DNA of 64,000 bases. Source: Arcicella aquatica (GTDB lineage: Bacteria; Bacteroidota; Bacteroidia; Cytophagales; Spirosomataceae). Positions 36,731 to 44,915 of this stretch are shown piece by piece; the first letter of the stretch is position 1, and each line of letters opens with the position of its first letter. The notes under the pieces are model-generated. The model did not search any database, was not told the DNA's origin, and saw nothing but the letters and a program-made list of their open reading frames with translations. Made by a program: the position numbers and the translations under genes. The stretch spans positions 124,001 through 188,000 of the forward strand of contig NZ_JAYFUL010000001.1 in assembly GCF_034928825.1 (NCBI RefSeq), read 5' to 3'.

Positions 36731-36744
36731 TTGACCTAGGTCAA
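36731..36744. promoter_or_regulatory. 14-bp palindrome upstream of susC, candidate operator
   Basis: TTGACCTAGGTCAA is a perfect palindrome 43-56 bp before the susC start codon, in the gap shared with the divergent ROK regulator gene. The position suits an operator, but binding by the ROK protein is only inferred. Confidence 0.45.
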
Positions 36745-37342
36745 AAAAAATGTAATAAAGACTTTAAGGAGGGATTTGGGTTTTGGAGTACATAACTTTA
36801 TTTATTAATTAAATTGTTGTTCAATTGATTAGTTTTAGTCACACAGCCCGCCCCACTTTTGTTGTTGAGAAATACTATTTATTTAATTTAAATTAGTACA
36901 ATTTCCTTTATTTGTAAATAAAATTTATATATATTTAATACATAATAAATTTATTTAAAATATAGATTTTCGATACATAATCTAAAAAGTGAATAAATAT
37001 AAGAAAATACTATAAGTTCTAACCAAAATAATTAAAAAAAGTAAAAAAAAATGCAAAATTTTCTTTTAATCGGTAACATATTGCATAATTTAAGATTATT
37101 TTACACCTACAGTCAAATTTATAAATTGAGCAATTAGTAAAAATTATTAAAAAGTATTTTAAGAATAAATTAGGTAAAGGATAGCTCGGTTGTAGAGGAA
37201 ATTATTTTTTTGTTCTTTTGTAATGAAACCCATTTAACTCTCGCTTTTGTATCAGATAATTCGTTTTTATAAGACTATTTATTGAAATAAAAAGCCTAAT
37301 ATTGACAACCTTATTTTTCACATAAACTCCATTTATTAAAAC
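36745..37342. other. gene-free divergent regulatory region between susC and the ROK gene
   Basis: This roughly 600-bp stretch is strongly AT-rich, with many A- and T-runs. It has no open frame of note. Apart from the palindrome just before it, I found no convincing -33/-7 pair on either strand. It presumably holds both promoters. Confidence 0.5.
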
Positions 37343-38575
37343 ATGTCTTTTCATTCCCTAGAATCTTCTGAAATAGAAGTATTTGATAAAGAGTCCATCG
37401 TAGATAAGAAAAAAAATAGTTTAAGACGTAAAATATTACAAGACTTATACTTCAATGGGAATAAAACAATTGCTCAGTTAACTAAAGAGATTCATACCAG
37501 TGTTCCCTCTGTTACGGCATTACTCGAAGAATTGATGACCGAACGTTGGATTATAGAAATCGGCCCAGCGGAAGCTCAGTTTGGAAGGAAACCCATTCTT
37601 TATACATTAAATCCTAAGCAACGATATACTATTATCTTGGATATTGCTATTCATGGTTCTAAAGCAGCCATTATCAATTTGCAGAACCAAGTAGTATTTG
37701 AACAAGACATTCATTTTTGTTTAGAAGACAGCCCTGCTATCTTAGATAAAATATGTACATCTATTGATACCATCTTATTAAAGTCTGATATTCAGCTACA
37801 GGAAATCATCGGCATTGGTATTTCTATGCCGGGATTGATTAATCCCAACAATGGCTATAATTATACTTATAGAAATATAAACCCTGAAAACCAATCGCTG
37901 GTTGAGTGGCTCAAAAACAATTTTTCTATTCCTTTTTACCTTATTAATGATACTCAAGCGACTATCATTGGTGAAAACCAATTTGGGCTATCTAAAGGTA
38001 TGCAAAATGTGTTGTCTGTAAATATGGATTGGGGTGGGGTTGGATTGGGTATTGTATTAAATGGAAAGGTTTTTCAAGGTTCAAACGGTTTTGCTGGCGA
38101 ATTAGGACATATCCAAGTAAAGGAAAATGGCGAGTTGTGTTCGTGTGGTAAAGTTGGGTGTTTGGATACGCTCACCTCGGCAGCATCATTAATTCGTAGA
38201 GTAAAAGAATGTTTGAAAGAAGGAAAAGTTTCCAGACTTGCTAAAACCAATCTTGCTGATATTGATATAGAGTTGGTGATAGAGGTTGCTAATGGTGGCG
38301 ATGCCTTGGCTATTGATTTACTACATGATATCGGGAAAGAAATGGGTAAGGGGTTATCTATCGCTGTGCATTTATTTAATCCAGAAGCCATCGTCATCAA
38401 TGGTATTCTAGCAAAAGCTGGGCGGTTTATCAGTAACCCAATAGAACAAGCTATTAATAAATATTGCTTAGTAGATTTTAAGAGTAATTTAAATATAGAG
38501 GTTTCTACTTTGGGTGAATCAGCACGTTTATTGGGCACTCAAGTTTATTTAATTGAAAACATCTTGATTTCTTAA
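37343..38575 (+). CDS. ROK-family transcriptional repressor (NagC/XylR-type)
   Basis: This 410-residue regulator has an N-terminal winged helix (about residues 25-90: LRRKILQDLYFNGNKTIAQL) and a C-terminal ROK sugar-kinase-like domain. The zinc site is present as H256 and C266-x-C268-x4-C273 (LCSCGKVGC). The sugar-site Asp is in INDTQA (D203). ROK repressors sense a sugar or sugar phosphate and release DNA. The gene is divergent from the susC operon and separated from it only by regulatory DNA, so it is the likely local regulator. Which effector it binds is unknown. Confidence 0.92.
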   Translation: MSFHSLESSEIEVFDKESIVDKKKNSLRRKILQDLYFNGNKTIAQLTKEIHTSVPSVTALLEELMTERWIIEIGPAEAQFGRKPILYTLNPKQRYTIILDIAIHGSKAAIINLQNQVVFEQDIHFCLEDSPAILDKICTSIDTILLKSDIQLQEIIGIGISMPGLINPNNGYNYTYRNINPENQSLVEWLKNNFSIPFYLINDTQATIIGENQFGLSKGMQNVLSVNMDWGGVGLGIVLNGKVFQGSNGFAGELGHIQVKENGELCSCGKVGCLDTLTSAASLIRRVKECLKEGKVSRLAKTNLADIDIELVIEVANGGDALAIDLLHDIGKEMGKGLSIAVHLFNPEAIVINGILAKAGRFISNPIEQAINKYCLVDFKSNLNIEVSTLGESARLLGTQVYLIENILIS

Positions 38576-38833
38576 CCTTTAATGAGATAGAGATTTTACT
38601 ACTATATATAGTAAGAAATTCATCTTGATAAAAATAAACCTCCGCCTTAAAAGTACTCTTACATCTAATTATTTTTTTGAATTAGTAACGTAAACATATC
38701 ATCGTATATCATGAATGTTTGTTTTTTTCCGATACCTCATAATTTTCATATTGATAATGATGGGAAATTTGGAATCTTATTAACTTTTTGATTACTTTTA
38801 TGGTCACGCCTTTTAACTAATTCACCAGAAGCA

Positions 38834-39367
38834 ATGAAAAAATTTCTGTTTATCATTAGTATCCTATCCTTAACAAGCTGTCAAAAAAACGTTTATTTGA
38901 CAGGTTCTTTAATGCACCAACTTCAAGAGAATGAACTTGACCTTACTAGAATTCAATTTTATAACGACAATCCCCTTTATTTAGAAAGAGAAGTGCCCTC
39001 TTCAGATGCCAATATTAAATCTGGGAAAGTGGTTTTCAAAAATGGAAGATATATCAATAGGATTACCCTAGAAAAAAATACGCCGGGTGTAATGCAAGTT
39101 GAGAACAACGGACATTTAATGATTGCCTTTGAAAAAAGCAACGAAGAAAGTTCTTTACGATTTGGCCCTGTAGCGGGTGAAAAAGGAGAATATTTCTATC
39201 AACTGGTTGATGTCAACGGTAACCCGATGTTTTCTCGTATAGATTACGAAGGCAGTAAGTACCTTGTCGTTTATAAAAAACCAAGGGTACGCATTATGCT
39301 TTCAAGAAGCATTTTTACAAATATGAAAGTAAAAGTACGCAGAATGAAAGGGAACAAGATAAAGTAA
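38834..39367 (+). CDS. small predicted lipoprotein
   Basis: This 177-residue protein starts with a signal peptide and lipobox LSLTSC (Cys near residue 17). The mature part is beta-rich, opening with QKNVYLTGSLMHQLQENELDLTRIQFYNDNPLYLEREV. It ends with a highly basic tail (KVKVRRMKGNKIK). I do not recognise a family. It is transcribed alone and followed by a hairpin terminator. There is no link to neighbours beyond position. Confidence 0.75.
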   Translation: MKKFLFIISILSLTSCQKNVYLTGSLMHQLQENELDLTRIQFYNDNPLYLEREVPSSDANIKSGKVVFKNGRYINRITLEKNTPGVMQVENNGHLMIAFEKSNEESSLRFGPVAGEKGEYFYQLVDVNGNPMFSRIDYEGSKYLVVYKKPRVRIMLSRSIFTNMKVKVRRMKGNKIK

Positions 39368-39403
39368 TAGTATCAATCCTCTGATTTTTAACGATATAAT
39401 TTG

Positions 39404-39437
39404 AAGAGTAAGCTTTAAAAGGCTTGCTCTTTTTATT
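39404..39437 (+). terminator. terminator of the small lipoprotein gene
   Basis: AAGAGTAAGC pairs with GCTTGCTCTT (one wobble) around a short A/T loop, followed by a T-tract. Confidence 0.75.
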
Positions 39438-39654
39438 TACATAATATTGCCATCTACCTTTTATGACAGATGCTACTAAAATTGATAAAACATTTATGCA
39501 CTTGCTTATAATACTATCATTGTGTTCTATATTTTCAAACGTAGTAATTAACTCGTCTGAGGCAAAACACCTGCAAACATCCTGATTGGGCAATCTTTGT
39601 TTTTTAGTCTTTACTGATAAAAGGATAATCTCGACAAAATGATTAATTTAGTAG

Positions 39655-39666
39655 TATGCTTGCATA
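39655..39666. promoter_or_regulatory. MarR-type operator site 1
   Basis: TATGCTTGCATA is an inverted repeat (TATGC/GCATA) with a two-base centre. It is one of the related palindromes around the marR and acyl-CoA dehydrogenase genes. Confidence 0.6.
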
Positions 39667-39695
39667 ATAATTTTTTCCTCTCCATTTTTACCATA

Positions 39696-39710
39696 TTATG
39701 CCAAGCATAA
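39696..39710. promoter_or_regulatory. MarR-type operator site 2
   Basis: TTATGC-CAA-GCATAA carries the same half-sites with a three-base centre, 51 bp before the MarR start codon. It suggests autoregulation. Confidence 0.6.
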
Positions 39711-39760
39711 CATTATAATATCCAAAACAGAACCCATTCCTTTATAAATAATTGACCAAT

Positions 39761-40228
39761 ATGAAAGCAGACAAAACTGTAGATTATCACATCAAATCTG
39801 GTTGGCACGCCATTAGCAGAATGTATAATTCATTTGCAGCACCATTCGACATGACGATGGCAATTGGTTATGTATTATTGAATATTGATAAAAAAGGGAC
39901 TCCTGCTACCAAAATCGCCCCTGCTTTGGGGTTAGAACCCCGTAGTTTAACAAGAATGTTAAAATCTTTGGAGGATAAAAAATGGATAAGAAGAGAAACC
40001 GACGAGGAAGATCGTAGGGTAGTAAAGGTGTACCTGACCGAAGAAGGAAAAAGGAAAAGAGATAAAGCACGAGAAGGAGTATTATTATTTAATAATGCTA
40101 TTTATGAAAAAATTGGGGCTGAAAAATTGGAGATTTTCTTTGAAGTAATGCAAAAAATCAGTGAAGTGGTAGATATCGATACTGCTGGTTATAAAGCTGA
40201 TAACATTGGCGAAGATGAGTTTATCTAA
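39761..40228 (+). CDS. MarR-family transcriptional regulator
   Basis: This 155-residue winged-helix regulator has the MarR core: PATKIAPALGLEPRSLTRMLKSLEDKKWIRRE as the recognition region and EEDRRVVKVYLTEEGKRKRDKA as the wing. The frame extends to a TTG at 39752, but ATG 39761 is the natural start. Two palindromic sites stand upstream of it, and another two stand between it and the acyl-CoA dehydrogenase gene. This suggests it represses itself and that gene, perhaps sensing acyl-CoA or fatty acid. The effector is inferred. Confidence 0.92.
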   Translation: MKADKTVDYHIKSGWHAISRMYNSFAAPFDMTMAIGYVLLNIDKKGTPATKIAPALGLEPRSLTRMLKSLEDKKWIRRETDEEDRRVVKVYLTEEGKRKRDKAREGVLLFNNAIYEKIGAEKLEIFFEVMQKISEVVDIDTAGYKADNIGEDEFI

Positions 40229-40258
40229 AGAATTGAAGAGCACAAAAATAATTTTAAA

Positions 40259-40276
40259 TGTTATGCTTGCATAACA
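40259..40276. promoter_or_regulatory. MarR-type operator site 3 (strongest)
   Basis: TGTTATGC-TT-GCATAACA is an 18-bp perfect inverted repeat with a two-base centre. A TTG inside it (40267-40269) lies 21 bp before TATCTTTA (40291-40298), a near -7 element, so bound repressor would block the -33 region. Confidence 0.68.
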
Positions 40277-40308
40277 TTTTTTTTATTGCTTATCTTTACA
40301 TAAAATAG

Positions 40309-40320
40309 TATGTAAGCATC
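40309..40320. promoter_or_regulatory. MarR-type operator site 4 (degenerate)
   Basis: TATGTAAGCATC keeps one good half-site (GCAT) and a weaker one. It lies just downstream of the putative -7 element of the acyl-CoA dehydrogenase gene. Confidence 0.35.
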
Positions 40321-40358
40321 ATATTTTAGGCTTTTATTCAGAATAAATTTATAAAGAC

Positions 40359-42158
40359 ATGACAATCACAGCTAATAAAGCTTCCATAAAAGGGGGTGAG
40401 TTTTTAATTAAAGACATTGACGCTTCACAAATTTTCATTCCTGAAGATTTTACAGAAGAGCAACAAATGATTGCACAGACTTGCTTGGATTTTCTTCGTA
40501 CAGAAGTGCATCCACGTTTAGATGATATCGATTATGCCAAAAATACTGATTTAATGGTTTCGCTAATGGACAAAGCTGGAGAGCTTGGTTTGTTAGGAAC
40601 AGCCATTCCTGAAGAATACGGTGGATTCGGAATGAATTTTAATACCTCGATGTTGGTAGCGGAAGCTTGTGGGGGTGGTCATTCATTTTCGGTAGCTTTA
40701 TCGGCTCATACTGGAATCGGTACATTACCTATTTTATATTATGGAACTGAAGAACAAAAAGCTAAATACCTCCCGAAGTTAGCCACTGGCGAATGGAAAG
40801 CGGCTTATTGCTTAACTGAACCAGATTCAGGTTCTGATGCTAATTCGGGGAAAACGAAGGCTGTTTTATCGGAAGATGGAAAACATTATATCATCAATGG
40901 GCAAAAAATGTGGATAACTAATGGTGGTTTTGCCGATTTGTTTATCGTTTTTGCTAAAATTGATAATGATAAAGCTTTAACAGCATTTATTGTTGAAAAA
41001 AGTTTTGGTGGTATTACGATGAATGAAGAAGAACGCAAGATGGGGATAAAAGGCTCATCTACTCGTCAGATTTTCTTCAATGATTGCAAAGTACCTGTTG
41101 AAAATCAGCTATATACGCGTGAAGGTGGATTCAAAATTGCCGTAAACATCCTGAATATTGGTCGTATTAAATTGGCTTCGGCAGTAGTGGGTGCGTCTAA
41201 AGGTATTATTGGCAAGGCAGTAAATTATGCCAACGAACGTAAACAATTTGGTACTTCTATCAGCAATTTCGGTGCAATAAAATATAAAATTGCCGAAATG
41301 AATGTAAAAGTATTTGCTTCTGAATCAGCATGTTATCGTGCTGGACAAAACATTGATGATGCCATTGAAGATTTATTGGCATCGGGTGTAGAGTCGGCTC
41401 AGGCAAAACTAAAAGGTGTGGAGCAATTTGCCATAGAATGTGCGATGCTGAAAGTACATGGGTCGGAAGTATTAGACTATGTTGTTGACGAAGGTGTACA
41501 AATTTATGGTGGTATGGGCTTTTCGGCGGAAGCACCTATGGACAGAGCTTACAGAGATTCTAGGATTAACAGGATTTTTGAAGGTACCAACGAAATCAAT
41601 CGCTTGCTTGCTGTAGGAACGGTTGTGAAACGTGCAATGAAAGGCGAAATCAATTTGATGCCTGCTGCGATGGAAGTTGGCAAAGAGATTATGTCGATTC
41701 CAGATTTCAGTGTTTCGGATGACGAAGGTATTTTTGTAGCAGAGAAAAAGGTAATCAAAAATCTGAAAAAGGCCATTTTGATGGTGGCTGGTGCTGCCTT
41801 ACAGAAATTCATGATGAAATTTGAACAAGAACAAGAAATTATCATGAATCTGGCAGATATGATGATTGAGCTTTATATCGCAGAATCAACCTTATTAAGG
41901 GTTGAAAAATTGATTGCTGTGCGTGGAGAAGCTGCATGTGCTTTACACAAAGATGCCGCTTTAATTTACTTACACACTGCTGTAGAGAAAACAAATAATG
42001 CTGGCAAAGCAGCGATTACAAGTTTTGCTGAGGGCGACGAACTTCGCGTGATGTTGATGGGATTGAAACGTTTTACTAAAATAGAACCTATCAATTTAAA
42101 AGAAGCACGCAGACGAGTTGCCGAAGCGTCTATTGAAAAAAACAGTTATGTATTTTAG
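40359..42158 (+). CDS. acyl-CoA dehydrogenase (long form)
   Basis: This FAD enzyme carries out the first oxidation step of fatty-acid beta-oxidation. The 599-residue protein has the N-terminal helical domain, the middle beta domain (AYCLTEPDSGSDANSGKTKA and the FAD-binding WITNGGFADLF) and the C-terminal domain with RKQFGTSISNFGAIKYKIAEM. The catalytic glutamate is E408 in RIFEGTNEINRL. The extra about 150 C-terminal residues are like those of very-long-chain acyl-CoA dehydrogenases. The MarR gene and shared palindromes upstream indicate regulated expression. Chain-length preference is not readable. Confidence 0.93.
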   Translation: MTITANKASIKGGEFLIKDIDASQIFIPEDFTEEQQMIAQTCLDFLRTEVHPRLDDIDYAKNTDLMVSLMDKAGELGLLGTAIPEEYGGFGMNFNTSMLVAEACGGGHSFSVALSAHTGIGTLPILYYGTEEQKAKYLPKLATGEWKAAYCLTEPDSGSDANSGKTKAVLSEDGKHYIINGQKMWITNGGFADLFIVFAKIDNDKALTAFIVEKSFGGITMNEEERKMGIKGSSTRQIFFNDCKVPVENQLYTREGGFKIAVNILNIGRIKLASAVVGASKGIIGKAVNYANERKQFGTSISNFGAIKYKIAEMNVKVFASESACYRAGQNIDDAIEDLLASGVESAQAKLKGVEQFAIECAMLKVHGSEVLDYVVDEGVQIYGGMGFSAEAPMDRAYRDSRINRIFEGTNEINRLLAVGTVVKRAMKGEINLMPAAMEVGKEIMSIPDFSVSDDEGIFVAEKKVIKNLKKAILMVAGAALQKFMMKFEQEQEIIMNLADMMIELYIAESTLLRVEKLIAVRGEAACALHKDAALIYLHTAVEKTNNAGKAAITSFAEGDELRVMLMGLKRFTKIEPINLKEARRRVAEASIEKNSYVF

Positions 42159-42176
42159 TATTTTTTGGTTAGAAAC

Positions 42177-42211
42177 AAAAAGGTCGTTCAATATTGAACG
42201 ACCTTTTTTTA
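42177..42211. terminator. bidirectional terminator between acyl-CoA dehydrogenase and rplS
   Basis: AGGTCGTTCAAT and its exact reverse complement abut with no loop bases, flanked by an A-run and a T-run. It serves both convergent genes. Confidence 0.88.
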
Positions 42212-42228
42212 TTGAAAAATCAGTATGA

Positions 42229-42588
42229 TTATTTTTTCTTAACCAATTCTCTAACTTTCGCAGCTCTACCTTGTTTTCCACGTAGATAGAATAATCTAGC
42301 ACGACGAACTTTACCTCTACGCAATACTTCGATTTTCTCGATGTTTGGTGATAATAAAGGGAAGATTTTTTCTACACCAATACTGTTTGAAATTTTACGT
42401 ACTGTAAACATTTCACCAGCACCGCTATTACGACGTTGGATTACAGTTCCTTGGAATACCTGAATACGTTCTTTAGCTCCTTCACGGATTTTGATGTAAA
42501 CATTGATGGTATCACCTGCTGAAAACTCGGGCAATTCTGCACGGCGTGCAGCATTTTCAGCTTCTACGAATTTAATTAACTCGTTCAT
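42229..42588 (-). CDS. rplS: 50S ribosomal protein L19
   Basis: This 119-residue ribosomal protein lies at the 30S-50S interface. It matches L19 end to end: MNELIKFVEAENAARRAELPEFSAGDTINVYIKIREG, IQVFQGTVIQRRNSGAGEMFTVRKIS and KVRRARLFYLRGKQGRAAKVRELVKKK. The promoter at 42723-42752 would give a leader of about 128 nt, long enough for a regulatory structure. Usually rplS follows trmD or rpsP, but here it is alone. Confidence 0.97.
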   Translation of the reverse strand: MNELIKFVEAENAARRAELPEFSAGDTINVYIKIREGAKERIQVFQGTVIQRRNSGAGEMFTVRKISNSIGVEKIFPLLSPNIEKIEVLRRGKVRRARLFYLRGKQGRAAKVRELVKKK

Positions 42589-42716
42589 TTCTTGATTATT
42601 TTGCTGTTAAATTCTTAAATAATTTATCCAAAAGACAACCAGCGGTAACTTTAAAGGTCTGATAAACAATTGCTTGCTTCATACAGATTGCCCAGCCACA
42701 TAATTGCTCTTTAATT
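42589..42716 (-). promoter_or_regulatory. long rplS mRNA leader, possible autogenous control region
   Basis: If transcription starts about 7 bp after the -7 element, roughly 128 nt precede the rplS start codon. No open frame is present. Ribosomal protein leaders of this size often fold for feedback control, but I could not assign a known motif. Confidence 0.35.
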
Positions 42717-42722
42717 GGGGTG

Positions 42723-42752
42723 CAAAGTTAAGGAGATTTTTCTAAATTTCAA
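42723..42752 (-). promoter_or_regulatory. rplS promoter
   Basis: On the minus strand TTG (42752-42750), a 19-bp spacer and TAACTTTG (42730-42723) match the Bacteroidota housekeeping promoter exactly. Confidence 0.72.
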
Positions 42753-42776
42753 TATTGAAATTCAAAAATTATCCAT

Positions 42777-42822
42777 AAAAAAGAGTCAGATTTCATTATG
42801 ATGAAATCTGACTCTTTTTTTT
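42777..42822. terminator. 20-bp perfect hairpin, terminator of the aldolase gene
   Basis: Positions 42777-42796 and 42801-42820 pair perfectly around TATG, with T-runs in both directions. It lies between fbaA and the rplS promoter. The stretch from here to 42965 contains several AACTCTAAACTC-like short repeats and no gene. Confidence 0.85.
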
Positions 42823-42965
42823 AGTTTAGGGTTTATGAGTTAAAAGTACAATAATGCAATAGAATTATTTACTATAGCTTTTCATAAGCTTTAAACTAAA
42901 TGAATACTAAAACTAAACTCTTCAATCCTAAACTTTAAACTCATGAACTCTAAACTCATAAACTA

Positions 42966-44048
42966 CTATAAATATTGATTAGCATTCGCTGCGTTCAAAT
43001 CTTCAAAAGCTAATTTCAAACGGCTTACAAAAGTATCTTCACCTTTACGTAACCATACACGTGGGTCGTAATATTTCTTGTTTGGTGAATCTTCGCCTTC
43101 TGGGTTACCGATTTGTCCTTGTAAATAACCTTCTTTCGCTTTGTAGTATCCTAAGATACCTTCCCAGAATGCCCATTGTAAATCTGTATCAATGTTCATT
43201 TTGATAGCTCCATAAGAAAGCGCCTCACGGATTTCTTCACGAGATGAACCAGAACCACCGTGGAATACGAAGTTGATTGGTTTCTCAGCAGTTAAACCAT
43301 ACTTTTCTTTCACAAATTCTTGAGAATTATGAAGAATAACTGGAGATAACTTTACGTTTCCTGGCTTGTAAACACCGTGTACGTTTCCGAAAGCAGCAGC
43401 AATCGTGAAACGGTGAGAAATTTTGCTCAATTCTTCATAAGCATAAGCTACTTCTGAAGGCTGAGTATATAATTTTGAAGAATCTACGTCTGAATTATCA
43501 ACGCCATCTTCTTCTCCACCTGTTACACCTAATTCAATTTCAAGCGTCATACCCAATTTAGCCATTCTCTCAAGGTATGTTTTACAGATTTCGATGTTCT
43601 CTTCGATTGGCTCTTCTGAAAGGTCAATCATGTGTGAAGAAAACAATGGCTTACCATGTAGTTCATAAAACTTCTCGCCAGCGTCTAACAAACCGTCTAA
43701 CCAAGGTAATAATTTCTTAGCACAGTGGTCAGTATGTAAAATCACCTGAACACCATAAACCTCTGCTAATTGGTGTACATGGTGAGCACCTGAAATAGCA
43801 CCTGCAATAGAAGCCTCTTGTTTACCGTTTGGTAACGATTTACCTGCATAAAACTGAGCTCCACCATTTGAGAACTGGATGATTACTGGTGAATTTACGG
43901 CTTTTGCTGCTTCTAAAACGCCATTTACTGTATCTGTTCCTGTAACGTTTACGGCTGGTAAAGCAAACTGGTGCTTTTTAGCGATTTCGAAGAGCTCTTG
44001 CACTGCATCTCCATGCAATACGCCTTTTTGAGAAGATAAACTTGACAT
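42966..44048 (-). CDS. fbaA: class II fructose-bisphosphate aldolase
   Basis: This zinc aldolase cleaves fructose-1,6-bisphosphate to two triose phosphates. The 360-residue protein has the TIM-barrel metal/catalytic site ILHTDHCAKK, with catalytic D107 and zinc-ligand H108. Further segments are LEIELGVTGGEEDGVDNS, AAAFGNVHGVYKPGNVKL and FVFHGGSGSS, which supply the phosphate and zinc contacts. The size and insert pattern match the class IIA (E. coli FbaA) type. It is transcribed alone on the minus strand. Confidence 0.95.
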   Translation of the reverse strand: MSSLSSQKGVLHGDAVQELFEIAKKHQFALPAVNVTGTDTVNGVLEAAKAVNSPVIIQFSNGGAQFYAGKSLPNGKQEASIAGAISGAHHVHQLAEVYGVQVILHTDHCAKKLLPWLDGLLDAGEKFYELHGKPLFSSHMIDLSEEPIEENIEICKTYLERMAKLGMTLEIELGVTGGEEDGVDNSDVDSSKLYTQPSEVAYAYEELSKISHRFTIAAAFGNVHGVYKPGNVKLSPVILHNSQEFVKEKYGLTAEKPINFVFHGGSGSSREEIREALSYGAIKMNIDTDLQWAFWEGILGYYKAKEGYLQGQIGNPEGEDSPNKKYYDPRVWLRKGEDTFVSRLKLAFEDLNAANANQYL

Positions 44049-44357
44049 AGTTTAATTTTTTCTTGTTAAAAACTTATTTCAACTGATTTTTTGGATAAAA
44101 GAACCCAAAAATAATTATTTTAATTGGCTTTCTTAGGTTTTGCAGAATAATATTCGGCACTGACCCAATAAACCAAATATTATAAAAACTAATCTAATAA
44201 CATTTATACAAAGATACAAATTGAATTTTCGATTTTATAGTTTTCTACTAAGTACTTCATTATCAATTATCAAATGTTAAAAAATCTTAATATTTATCAT
44301 TTTAAAAATACAAAATCAAGTCGGTCGTTCTCAGCAAAACATTAATTGCATGACTAT
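44049..44357. other. divergent region between fbaA and a small exported-protein gene
   Basis: This is a gene-free AT-rich stretch. A minus-strand TATCTTTG at 44216-44209 matches TAnnTTTG and may be the fbaA -7 element, which implies a leader of about 160 nt. Nothing else definite was seen. Confidence 0.4.
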
Positions 44358-44915
44358 ATGAAAACTAATTTTTTACTTATTTTTTTCTTCCTACCATTAA
44401 CTTTTGTATGTGCTCAAAAACCTCCAGAGTCAAAACAACCTTTTCGTTGTCTTACATTGCAAATGACAGGCAAAATACGCAATATCCATTTTCATGAAGG
44501 TAGTGATATTATTTTAAAAACGTTTGGCAATAGGAAAAAACAACACCTCACAATCGTTCAGCTAAGTGATAGTTCATTTTTTTACTTTCCTGATGAAAAC
44601 CAACATAGTATTTTTGATCTTCAAGAAATAAAATTCAGGGAGATTAAAAAAATATATTCTCAAGGGGAAAAACAACTATTTGCCTTAAATGGGGTTGGGG
44701 CATTGGGCGGAGCAGGCGTTTTTCTATTTTCGTTTGATGTATTAAACCAACTCAAAAACCCGCCTATTGTAATAAATCCTACTCTTGTAGCAATTAGTAC
44801 AGGTTTTATAGGACTTAGTTTTATCATCAATAAACTTCAACATCCTATTTACAAAATTTCTAAACGCCGTTATTTGCGACTATACCACATTAATAATCCA
44901 AAACTGCATGACTAA
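44358..44915 (+). CDS. exported or membrane protein of unknown function
   Basis: This 185-residue protein has an N-terminal signal peptide (MKTNFLLIFFFLPLTFVCAQ) and a basic central part resembling a small beta domain. Two hydrophobic segments lie near residues 115-135 and 145-162. I do not recognise a family. The frame can be extended to a TTG at 44346, but ATG 44358 starts directly at the signal peptide. Its stop overlaps the convergent isomerase-like gene by 4 bp. Confidence 0.68.
   Translation: MKTNFLLIFFFLPLTFVCAQKPPESKQPFRCLTLQMTGKIRNIHFHEGSDIILKTFGNRKKQHLTIVQLSDSSFFYFPDENQHSIFDLQEIKFREIKKIYSQGEKQLFALNGVGALGGAGVFLFSFDVLNQLKNPPIVINPTLVAISTGFIGLSFIINKLQHPIYKISKRRYLRLYHINNPKLHD

Noticed and set aside
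41549..41845. Antisense frames in the acyl-CoA dehydrogenase gene
   Set aside because: They mirror a strongly conserved coding sequence on the plus strand.
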